From: Elmis aenea
Lineage: Eukaryota > Arthropoda > Insecta > Coleoptera > Elmidae
Assembly: GCA_947652605.1 (NCBI GenBank)
Contig: OX393580.1
Coordinates: 19,674,159 to 19,738,158, forward strand
Direction: 5' to 3'
DNA: 64,000 bases
The notes beneath the pieces were generated by a model, which saw nothing but the letters and a program-made list of their open reading frames with translations, searched no databases and was not told the origin of the DNA. The position numbers were made by a program, and so were the translations under genes. Numbering within the stretch: the first letter of the stretch is position 1; each line of letters begins with the position of its first letter. This document shows, in pieces, positions 1 to 10,524 of the stretch.

Positions 1-500
1 ACAAATTATCAAATAAAAGATATGTCAACAACAGAGGACATAAAAATAATGAACAATAATCGTAAAAATGATTATGTTACTTCGAAACAAGTTTCAATCT
101 CTTGGTCAGTATCACCTCTATGGCCAACTTTACCCCACTTTGCAGTATTTAATTAGTTCAAATGCTGTATCACTTCTTCCGCTTTTTACCCTTTCGCCCC
201 ACTACTGTTGGGCGTTAGATTTTTCTTAAGACTCGTGTAAATTTTCTCTCCATTTCTTCCTGTATTTTACCAATGGTTATATACCATTCGACTCAATCTG
301 TCTGCTCATAGCAGCTTTTTCAAGCTCATAATTGCAGGTTTAACACCATATGAAAATCTCAACTCTTTTTCCTTCTGGTATTTCCGTTTTTCAAACATTA
401 TTGATTTCATAAAATGTCTGCTACTAATCTATTATTTCGGTTATTTCTCTGTCAGTATATTAATTGTAATATAATTTAACCCTTAGATATTTGTAGCTAC
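1..500. other. AT-rich stretch without a recognisable gene
   Basis: No open frame on either strand shows a family motif, and I see no splice-site-bounded coding-like segment or clear repeat structure. It ends at the left edge of a hAT-like element. Confidence 0.5.
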
Positions 501-1094
501 CACTGGCGCGCCGTTGTTATTAATCGCCGGGGTGCGAACTCATTTCTAGCGCCCTAAATCCATATTATTAATGTCACGGATAAAAAATGTACAATCGGCA
601 ACATTCGATAGAGAGAAATTTTATTGTAATATCTTCAATAATATATGTTTCCATACTTTTGTGCAGCACTGTATGTTATGTTTACCTGTAATTCTGATTT
701 TGTTGAATTTATGTGAATTATGTTTATGTTTTTGGTCTGTAATTATTTTTTTAACCCTTTATCACATATTTCAACTAGATAAAGAAAGTGAGTTGGCGAT
801 TTTGACTACATCGGCATCCTCTGTTGGCGATTTTGGCTACTTTAGCGAGCTTTTTTGGCGTTTCAAGCAACAATTCACCTAGTCACCCTGAGCGCAAGTG
901 CTATTCCTTTTGTTCAGCTCGTATCGTATTGAAGCAAATTATTTTTAAGGAAAACCCTGATGCATTCCTTCGACCTCCTTTCTCTTTTGCACGAAAACAT
1001 ATAAAGGCACAATTTTATCTCGTTGCATGAACCCTCTGATTGACCGCGCCCGGGTGCAAAGCACCCCTTGCACCCCCGGCACGGCAAGCCCCTG
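501..1094. mobile_element. Probable non-autonomous hAT-like element
   Basis: The left end reads CACTGGCGCGCCG and the right end, reverse-complemented, reads CAGGGGCTTGCCG, giving imperfect terminal inverted repeats. The flanks are gtagctac on the left and gtagatgc on the right, a 6/8 match to an aged 8-bp target duplication of the hAT type. The interior has a GC-rich right end and a direct repeat around the word gcgatttt (near 798 and 828). No transposase frame is visible. Confidence 0.5.
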
Positions 1095-1710
1095 GTAGAT
1101 GCTTTTTCCATTTGTGTTTCATCTATACCCACATGTATGATTAGCGTCTAATACTGCGCTTATCAAGCAGCCCAACAAAAAGTGAAAGTAAACAAACAAA
1201 AAAACTTTGAAAATGCATAAAAAATAAAACCAGAGCACAGACATCGTTGCATTTATTTGATTTCCTTGTAGAGGCGCAATAAATGCAGAACATGAAACAT
1301 GCACATGTTAGAAAGTCCTTATGGCTACAATTTTTGACTTAGATGTCTGTAGATTCATATCAACTTCCTAATCATAATAAGTAGTTTAGTATCTCGTTAT
1401 ATTACAGAACTGCATTAAATGAATTACGTATTTAAGTGTCGAGATTAGATAATTGTAACACAGTTATAATTAGTAAAATTAACAGCACTCCACTATAAAA
1501 CAAAAACTAATGTAAATATCTTGCAGTCGTTGTATTAAATACAATATTTCGTGCAAATTCTTGTAAAATAATGACGGAGAACAATGAAAAGGTTGTAAAA
1601 TAACGATTGTATCTTCGGTTAAAAAGTATTTCGAAGCAATATGAATATATGTTCTGAATCTTTTTTTTTCAAAGGCAATTTAAAACTATGCAACAAGACA
1701 TGTACTACAC

Positions 1711-1936
1711 CAGCGATTCTTAACCGAGGGGGCGTGAAAGATTTTAAGAGAGGCGGAAAAAAATTATAAAACGTTTTTACTTTTTACAATATTTTTTGCT
1801 CCTTATTTTACTCGAACCATCGGAGAGATATCTTCTTAAATAAATCGTAATATGTTTGTTACTACAAATTAGGGGGCCCCGAAAATATTTTAGGATACTG
1901 AGGGGGCCGCGACTACTAAAAAGTTAATAACCACTG
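1711..1936. mobile_element. hAT-like MITE with exact 8-bp target duplication
   Basis: The left end CAGCGATTCTTAACC and the right end, reverse-complemented, CAGTGGTTATTAAC form terminal inverted repeats. The flanking octamer tactacac is identical at 1703-1710 and 1937-1944. A length of 226 bp with no coding capacity fits a hAT MITE. Confidence 0.85.
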
Positions 1937-2885
1937 TACTACACGATTAAAAACTACCTATTTGCACCAAATGTATGAACCTGTTTCTGCTTAAACTCCA
2001 CCAAATATTGAAGAAATAACAAAATACTATGCTGAAGCTATAATTGTTTTACGCACAACATTTATAATCATGTTATGTGTAGCATAATTTGAGCAGTATT
2101 AGCTGATCTTCGTTATGGTGATTGTTGTTCTAATTTTCTAGTAAATAATTCAGGTATGTTTCAGAGTACCAATTTTAGCACACTCCTTTGTAGTTATTGA
2201 TTCATGAGTTACAAAATGTAATTATTTATGCAAACAACCCACTTATCACAAAGTCTTTAAAATTACTTTAAAAAAATGATTTAAATTCGTCTGAAAGGAA
2301 ATCAACAAATAAATGCATAAACATTCTTCTTCTTTACATATATTGTAATGTATTTTATTGAACACTTGAATATTTGCTAAAATAAAACAATGTTTCTTTT
2401 AAAGCAAGTTGATTTGGGCAAAAAAAAAATTTAAAATACATTTTTAGTGTATCATTTCTTCATCAATAGACATATTACCCAGAACTAGAACATATGTTCT
2501 TTAACATTTTTCTGAACACAAACTTTCTTCGTTTTTTGAAAGCAACCGGAAGGTTATGTTAAACGTATGGTGTTCTCAATTAATTCGATAAGAATTCTTA
2601 TATAATTAACGAAATTCTACATTTTTTATCTCCAGCAGATGTAATAGTAAATATCCAGACTATTTATGAATTCGGCTGTCTATAATTAAATATATTTATC
2701 TTGATTTGAACAAAATATCTGGTGTTAATTGAATTGAGCCATATGCAAATCTCTGGATTAACAATTTTTTTATTGCTTTTTAATTTAAAAAAATAATCTT
2801 TCAATTAAGGTGTATCATAGACTTCTGTAGATTGTTGGCTTCCGTGTAGAAACCGCTTTGTAGACAATACACGCTTTGATTTTTT

Positions 2886-3360
2886 ACGAAGATATCTTTA
2901 AGGTACTGCACCCTTAAGATGTCTTGGTGAAAGGAAAGAATTTTAGGTGGTAAAGAAACCCACGAAAAGGTTTCTCTACGCATTGCAAGATTCTAGATAA
3001 CTCATCTTTCGTCCCCCATCACAAAGATATCTTCAGAGTACCTACTGTTCAATAATTATACCATGAAGATGTCTCCGGAAAAGTAGACCAAACATGGGTT
3101 GATATAAAGCTTTTGAAAACATTTTTTATTGCGTTATCAGTTTTGTCTCGTTTTACAAAGATATCATCACGGTTCAATTCGATAATTATAACATGAAGAT
3201 GTGTTTGTAAAAGGAGAGGTCCATCAAGAGCTTTCTATGGCTTTGAAGTGTTGTAGATAAGTAATGTATTAAATCCTTTTACAAAAGCATCTTCAGGTTC
3301 TGTTTATACGGCATAAAGATATTATCGCCAAGTGAAACGAAACATGGGTTATCAAGAACT
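2886..3360. repeat. Diverged tandem repeat, period about 130 bp
   Basis: The motif aaagatatct or a close variant recurs near 2889, 3023, 3157 and 3284. Between copies a second motif, catgaagatgt, recurs near 3063 and 3192. The spacing is 126-134 bp and the copies are well diverged, so this looks like an old four-copy minisatellite. Confidence 0.6.
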
Positions 3361-3556
3361 GTTTAACACGATTCTAAACTGGAATTGAACGCTACTTGAT
3401 CTTATGATTGGCTGCCACAATCCAAATTTAATTGATTTAATATAATAAACTATCTTAAATTTATCGAAAATTTATTAAGCTTTTTTATCACATCTTTCAA
3501 AACGATATCTATAACGATCCTAAAAACCTAAATAAATATAAAATTAGCACTTAAAT

Positions 3557-6500
3557 CTACGTATTTGGTTCATTGTGTTGATGATCCGAGCCTGGAGCGC
3601 TCACGGCGTTTGGATGTGCGTATTCTACCGTGGCTTGAAAACCGTAAATCGGATCTGCTGTGTAACGAACAATACGAATTATGCCATCTTCTTGTAAAAC
3701 GCTATATTCGCCGTGGACTGTGTCTCCGTTTCTTGACTCGTGGCGACTTTGAGCGTTCCCTGTGTGCGGATCTTGGATACCGTAGGAGTATGAGTAGTCT
3801 GGCTTAGCCTAGAAAAAGAGCTAAAAATTATTAAAATGTCTTTCGAGTATAACAAAAATTGTAGTACACTCAGGTCTTCGTATTCGCGAGGCTTGTTTTT
3901 TATGTATCGTTCGGTAGTTCATTGATACTGAACATGAGGCCCTTCTTCAAATTATTCTAAAAAGTCATTACTTTCTAGACCCTTTAGACTTTTGTTGGCC
4001 ACCATAAAAACACAAAACCGCGAATAAATATCCCGCAAATATGGAGACCCGATTGTAAAATTAGGATTTGATCACTCTTTAGTGCAAATATTGAAGTATC
4101 TAGGGCTCTTCTTCTGATGGTAAACATTTTATTCTACAGTGTGAGCCATTTTAAAGCGGATCGCCCCTATAAAAAGTTTATTTATAGACCAACTTTTTTT
4201 TAAACGATAAAGCATCAAAAACTGTACTTTGGCACCCTATTTGAAAATTCAATTTACACTCACAAAGCCTACTATGATTTTTTTTCTATGTCAAAATTGG
4301 CAAAATTTGTTTAGCGATTTTTAATCTATAATCTAACTACACCACTGGATTCATGATGCCCTTAAATGAGTTTGTACCAAATTTCATAAAAAAATATTTA
4401 TTATTTGTCTTGTAAATTTAGTGGTTCGCCCACCGAAAATTCAATCAAAGTTGCGATTTTAATACTGATACGAATTAATTGTTGCTTATTTAAGAGATCT
4501 TACGTCAATTTTTTTATGCCAACTCCAACTTTTAATTTGTACATAGCATAGAACACTGCGTTGCCAATTTAATCACAAATATTGAATTAATAATTAATCT
4601 CTTAATAATAAATACTTTTTCATGAAATTTAGTACAAACCCATTTAAGGGCATCCCGAATCCAGTGCTGTAGTCAGATTATAGATTAAAAAATCGCTAAA
4701 CCAATTTTGACATTGAAAAACATCATAGTAGCATTTGTGAGTGTAAACTGAATTTTAAAATAGGGTGCCAAAGTACAGTTTTTGATGCTTTATCGTTTGA
4801 AAACAAAGTTTATTAAAATCAGACCATAAATAAACTTTTTATAGGAGTGATCCGCTTTAAAATGGGTCACACTGTATACTAACCACTTTATAACTCTTTA
4901 TCAATTTCCTAACTCCAAATTCCTTAAGTGGTTTAAATAAAACACACTGTATGCATCAAAGCTGTATCAATAAATAGTATAACAAAATGTACTTACTACA
5001 TAATCTACTTGTTGATGCTTTGGGTTTCGACCAGGAACGAAGACCTGTTGTATTTCTCCACTAACTGGACCACTAAATTTGTAATATGAATAACTTCCAT
5101 CTTGGGCCATCGTCAAAAAATGGCATATGTTGAACAGCTAAACATAAACAATTAATAAACATCTTTTAAAAAATGTTTACCTAAAAAAACTGACAGAGAT
5201 ATAAAAGTTTAAAAACTGGTATATTCTCTTTAAGACGTGATTCTTTTAAGTATAAAATAATTGCCCTTTGTTTAGACTTTTGTTTATTTACATTTAAAAT
5301 GCATCACTTGTATAATTCAGTCATTTATCTTTAAAATAAATGTTTAGATCACTTTTTTTGCTAAACATTGAACTACAAAGAAAATATTTTCATAGTTAGG
5401 TTCAGATATCAGTTTTTGCTTTGCTAACTAGATTTAGTTATAAGCTTTATTAAACAATTAAAGTTTCGTATCATTTTTTCGGTATTATTACTTTATATCA
5501 TTATAAAAACTGCACAATTCAATGTAAGTAACAATAACTGCATGTTTAGTAGAAGCGCATTAGGATTTTTAAATGCTTTTAACATTATATAAACAAGTCA
5601 AATCGAATACCGAAAGCTAAATTGAGTAGAAACCAAATTATTGTCAGTCTGCATTCAACAAATTAAATACCAACCGCAATTGTTAGCAAATTTAATGGTT
5701 AAGTAAGCATTACAGCATTAAAACGTTTTGCAAATAGGTTAACACTAATTTGTTGTGGTTTGTCTCTTCATTTTAGAAAATTAGTTTTGTTAATTTTCAA
5801 GTCTTTTGTCTGATACACTTTTACAAATATATTATTTCCTTAATCGATTATCCTTACTACAAAGAAAATGATAATGTTTCTTTAGCATTTTGTAGATATG
5901 TCTAAAAATGCTAAATTAATGATAAGTTATGTAAATTTATCGTAATTCGCCATTAAATTGTTTGTTGACGTTGCAAATATTTACATAAACTCCCTCACAA
6001 TAAAAAAATTACGTAAAATTACCCGCTGATTTATAATTTATTTTATAATGCAAAATTTTATGCAACGTTGATTACAGAAATTAGTTTTTAGAATTACAAA
6101 TATATTTTTCAATTAAGTTGCATACCGCGGAATTTTTAACCCGTCTAAAAAACAAAACTGAAATGCACAATATTTTGAAATACTTTAAAAGTTAGTTTTC
6201 AATTTCTATATTGATCGTTAAATAAATATTTTAAGCTGTTTGTTTAATCAACAAATCGCTCATCTTATTCATTGTGTTTTTCAACTTTTTCAATTCCTAA
6301 AAAGTTTCACAGTTTTGCGCTGAACAATTTTTTTTATTGACGAATCAGGAAAACACAAAAAATACTAGGAGTGATTTTTTAATTAAAACACTCAGCAACA
6401 TGAATAACTTAAATTAACCCAACTTTTACAAACCATTATAATTATAAACAAGTTTAATTCAAAATCACTCGTCTTATTTGTAAAAAAAAAAAACATTTTA

Positions 6501-9500
6501 AAGAATTTATGTACCAGTTCGACACTCTTATCCTTCGTCATTAGATAATTATGCTTATTTGTTGCTCAGAAACAAGATTATTTATAAAATAATTTATTGG
6601 CGAAGAGATGAGATTCTCGTAACTGTTAAAGATTTTCTTCAGACGCGATTCTTGTTAAATTAGTTGAGATAAGTAATTTTTTAGCTAAGGTAATTCAAAC
6701 ATTCCCCAAACTATTATTACTTTTAGTACAGTCAAAAAACTCGTATGACAAAAATAATCAAACAATGTTATAATTAACAAATATCATTGCAGAACCAATT
6801 GAAACTTATTTTTAAATATTCAGTAATCTATTTTCACATAATTATGCAATAAGTATTTCTGCTTACACCTCTATCATTTTCCTACATTATTCTTGTGTTT
6901 TTCCTAAACCTCGTTCATTCAGTCACATATTTTTCTTTTTTTATTATGTTTATCATTACTTCGTGCACCAATGCTACTTATCATGTTCATCAAAGCTATA
7001 ATTTAGGGCCTCATCCTCAAAAGACCCTTACTCACCCATGCACAGAGAAAAACTTTTGACTTCCCGAAATTATTTCCATTACAAAAATAACCTAGTTATA
7101 TTAAACGATTAAAAATTTAACGACACTCAACAATATTTTATGGAAAATATACAAAAATCTTTGCTTAGAGTCCAGGTGTTAAGCACCCATTTTGTGTAAT
7201 TCGTTGTTGATATAATTTAATAACTTTTGGCATATTGTTCATAGGTTTTTAAAAATGTCTACGCTTTATTTAGATTTTACAGACTAACCTTTTTTCAATT
7301 AAAATAAATTCATTTTATTATAATTATAAAATTAAAACCATGCAAGGATATTTAAGCCTAGCAGGACCTTCGTAAAATTGGGATAGTATTTGATTGTTGC
7401 AGCTTTGTACAGCTTTCTTATGATATATTTGACTCTCCCAATAACCAACAGTGCCTAGGTTTAACCAATTTTCAAAACTGTTATTGATTAAAAACTAATT
7501 TCTAGAATATGTGGGGATGAATAGACTAAAACTTCTTTAAAATTAGTCGATTAAAAGTATATTTTTTAAAACTTCAAATCATTAAACTTTACTCCAAACC
7601 AGAGCAAGAACCGGTTTTTTAAAACCCTGTAAAATACCGGTTAACCGTTATTTTTGTACGTAGAAGTGATTTTTAACCGAAACCGTCATTTTTAATAGCA
7701 AAAAACGGTAACCTTTAACCAATATAATGAAATACCGGTGTTTTAACAACTTTTCTTAATAAAAATTAATTTAAAAAAATAGAGAAACTGTATTAAATGC
7801 GATTAGTTTACCAGAAGTAATAACTGAACACTTGATTGTATCATACATACAGGGTGTCACACAAAAAACGCCGCTAGCTGTAACTCTGTTGTTTGTGGTC
7901 CGATTTTGATGAACAAAAAAGTAAATGAAATGGCTCCTTAAATACTATATACTGAATTGGATTTCACTTTTTTTCAAGTTCAACTTAAATGTCAAACGAC
8001 AGTCAATTTTTTTTTCAAATGGCACCATCAATTTTTTTAAACTAATTCTGATAGACATTTTTTTCTAAATTCAATGATGTAATTAATACCACACTGACAT
8101 TTAAATGACATTTGTTGATTAAGATTTTTTTTGTTTTCCACGGCACGCTTGAAAATTTTGTGAAACCTAACTTATTTCTGTTAAACTTTTATTTTTTATT
8201 TCTTATTAGTTTTGCACTAAAATCGACTTATTATTACATCATTGAATTTAGAAAAAAAATGTCTATCAGAATTAGTTTAAAAAAAATAGATGGTGCCATT
8301 TGAAAACTATCGTTCCACATTTAAGTTGAACTTGAAAAAAAATTAAATCCAATTCATTTTATAGTATTTGAAGAGCCATTTCATTTACTTTTTTGTTCAT
8401 CAAAATCGGACCACAAACAACGGAGTTACAGCTTGCGGCGTTTTTTGTGTGACCCTTTATATTGTAAAATTATAAATAGATAATATCTTTTCATACTTTG
8501 CATTCTTAACCTACATATTGTCAAAACCGGGTTAAAACCGATTTGAAAGTTAAATCGGTTTTTTACGGAAAACCGAGACAAATACCGTTATAAAAATAAA
8601 GTTCTTGATTTCGGTTAACCGTTAACCAAATTTTCTTTGTTTCGAGCCCTGCTCAAAACATAAACGGATTTATCTAAAAAGTTTAGTTTAATAAAAATTG
8701 GTTTTTTTATCTATACTGTGCAAAAGAAGCCATTTTGGGCAATTACTGTTTTGCATTTAAAATATACAATATGATTTTTTGCCTTTTATTTCATTTTGGA
8801 GAGTTTATAATCATTAAAATTCCTGTTTCTTTTCAAAAATTACTTATTTTATTTGCTAGTAGAATATGTTTTTAAGGAATATCTTTACAAATTTTTACAC
8901 TAATGTCTCTTTCTAATTTATTTATTTAAAAATTCGTTTTTTAACTTTAAAGTGCATTTGTAAAGAAGCCTAATTAAAAATAGTGGATCTTCTTATAAAA
9001 AATCTCTTGTTCAAATGATAAATTGATTTTTAACTCCCCATCAGTAGCTTAAAAACTGCTGATGAAGAGGCCAGAGTATGGTCTAACATTTTCACAAGAT
9101 CCTTCATTTAAAAAGCTTGAGTGATTCTTAATTAAACTTACTTACGTTACATTAATAAATTACTTAAATAATTCAAGCTTTTAATATGTATTTATTTATA
9201 TTAATAACAAATCACTAAAACAATTATTGAAACATTTATCAAATATTAACTTGATCATATAATCCTTTGAGGCCTTAAAAATAATGTTTTGCCTCTTGCT
9301 ATCCACATAACCAAAATACTTGATCATATCTTGTTATACTTGGTAAATCTGCAACTATATGTTGCAAAGACTGGTATTTTATACGCACTTCACAAACATT
9401 TGAAAAAAACTTGATCGTTTTAAATCTAAGAATGTTTTTTAAAATGCTAACGATGCATTTTTGCAGTCTTTATCATTTTTATTTTTTTGTAGTCTCAAAA

Positions 9501-10063
9501 AGTTCAGCAAATAAAATAAAATTTACTTGAATATATATTTTACAGTCATTTAAAAAAATCCAACTGTTGCATTTTTACAAACAACTCGGTCTATTTTATA
9601 TCAAACTCGAAAATATTTTTGTTACTGTATTTTGAGAAGTTTGCAGTGCCTAATCAGATTGATTGTACCGGTGTATCAGTAACATTAAATGTATAACATC
9701 AAATAAGTGCACAGAAAAACCAAATAATGTGCTACGCAATGTTAAGAATTTTTAAAACACACAATAGTAAGCTCAAACATTCCATGATCATCTTCTCGTG
9801 TACTTAACCATGCACGGGTCTGCATTTAAAAAGATTTTTTTATCTTAGTAACAGTACCTTTTTATAACGTTTCAGGTTTACAATTAAAACGCATACACAA
9901 CACTTGTAAAACAAACAAGACTATTCGTGATGGCTTGCTACTCACAATCTTATCAGTATTAAAACTGCACTTGTCTCATCTTCAGTGCATTAACTCAACA
10001 TAAACTTAATTTCATAAATAATTATTTAATTAAAACACTTACTAAAATAAAAATTATTCTCAT
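3557..10063 (-). CDS. RR-2 type cuticle protein, three exons
   Basis: Exons on the minus strand are 10063-10043, 5137-4997 and 3808-3557; all junctions are phase 0 and the product is 137 aa. Exon 1 encodes M-R-I-I-F-I-L and ends at GTAAGT. It joins LFNICHFLTMA to make a classical signal peptide, probably cut after TMA. The secreted chain carries SRHESRNGDTVHGEYS and then RYTADPIYGF, the core of the extended Rebers-Riddiford chitin-binding domain (RR-2 subtype, as found in hard cuticle). The role is therefore a structural protein that binds chitin fibres. Intron 1 is 4.9 kb, the usual insect pattern of a tiny signal-peptide exon followed by a long intron, and it contains transposons. A TATA box sits 60-70 bp upstream of the start codon. 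The exact paralogue cannot be named. Confidence 0.88.
4137..4874. mobile_element. Foldback DNA element with about 270-bp inverted repeats, TA target
   Basis: The outer ends are CAGTGTGAGCC and, reverse-complemented, CAGTGTGACCC, each flanked by TA. The first and last roughly 270 bp are inverted copies; both contain the words aagcggat, gataaagcatcaaaaactg and gggcat in mirrored order. There is no transposase frame. The TA target and end sequence suggest a mariner-type MITE. It lies between exons 3 and 2 of the minus-strand cuticle gene. Confidence 0.8.
7600..8651. mobile_element. hAT-like element carrying a nested foldback element
   Basis: The ends are CAGAGCAAGAACCGG and, reverse-complemented, CAGGGCTCGAAAC. 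The flanking octamers are ctccaaac (7592-7599) and ctcaaaac (8652-8659), 7/8 identical. Repeated accggtt/aaccggt words fill both sides. A second element (7850-8456) interrupts it, so the original was about 450 bp. No transposase frame is visible. It lies in intron 1 of the cuticle gene. Confidence 0.75.
7850..8456. mobile_element. Foldback element nested in a hAT-like element
   Basis: The left end is CAGGGTGTCACACAAAAAACG and the right end is its diverged inverse (aacgccg against cggcgtt, then the mirrored words gtccgattttgatgaac and gttcatcaaaatcggac). The arms are about 280 bp and the element inserted at TA. A short open frame across the loop has no family likeness. Confidence 0.75.
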
Positions 10064-10122
10064 TTTCGTACTTGTGCAGTGTCAATTCGTAAACAGACTA
10101 AAAGCAATTGCATTAAAAATTG

Positions 10123-10131
10123 ATTTATATA
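10123..10131 (-). promoter_or_regulatory. TATA box of the cuticle protein gene
   Basis: The minus strand reads TATATAAAT here, 60-70 bp upstream of the ATG at 10063. Initiation about 30 bp downstream would leave a short leader of roughly 30-40 nt. TATA-driven promoters are common in stage-regulated cuticle genes. Confidence 0.6.
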
Positions 10132-10326
10132 GTATAATAAAATTATGTAATTTAACCATCCGGAAACAATCGATTATACTATAGTTATTAAACAGAGCAT
10201 TTCTTTGTTCTAATTTGATTATGAAATATATGGCCAGCTAGACACATTTCGATATAACCCAGTGTTGTTTAATGTTAAAAGAATTGCACGCAACCGAAGA
10301 ATGCAGACGACAGACGTATAAAGTGT

Positions 10327-10334
10327 TATAAAAG
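10327..10334 (+). promoter_or_regulatory. Plus-strand TATA box with spliced non-coding leader
   Basis: TATAAAAG is followed, after the expected start region near 10357, by a GTAAGT donor (exon end 10465) and an acceptor ctctag with an exon start at 10524. The only ATG of any length before the donor runs eight codons to a TAG exactly at the exon end. This looks like a 5' leader exon or non-coding transcript start, possibly for sulfateless 2.6 kb downstream, about 200 bp from the divergent cuticle promoter. Confidence 0.35.
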
Positions 10335-10524
10335 ACAAGTCTTTACATTAAGTTAGACTTTCTTTGTATGTATTTTAACCGCAGTGCTACGAGTTAAGTG
10401 TATGCATCATTAATTTTGAGTGAAAACCGAATTTTAATATGAAATACGAGATAAGAGTTGCATAGGTAAGTTTCATATTTTATTTGCTTGTCCTAGAGTG
10501 AACTATAACTTTATTTTCTCTAGA

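Larger units (their letters stand above)
1103..3556. other. Gene-free stretch 3' of the cuticle gene, with a small hAT element and a diverged tandem repeat
   Basis: AT-rich DNA with no supportable exon on either strand. It contains the 226-bp element at 1711-1936 and the diverged repeat at about 2886-3360. The segment just below 3557 should hold the 3' UTR of the minus-strand cuticle gene, but I could not fix its polyadenylation site. Confidence 0.5.

Noticed and set aside
3565..3807. 80-codon plus-strand frame with good base composition
   Set aside because: It is the antisense of the RR-2 cuticle exon, whose minus-strand translation has a clear chitin-binding domain and proper splice sites.
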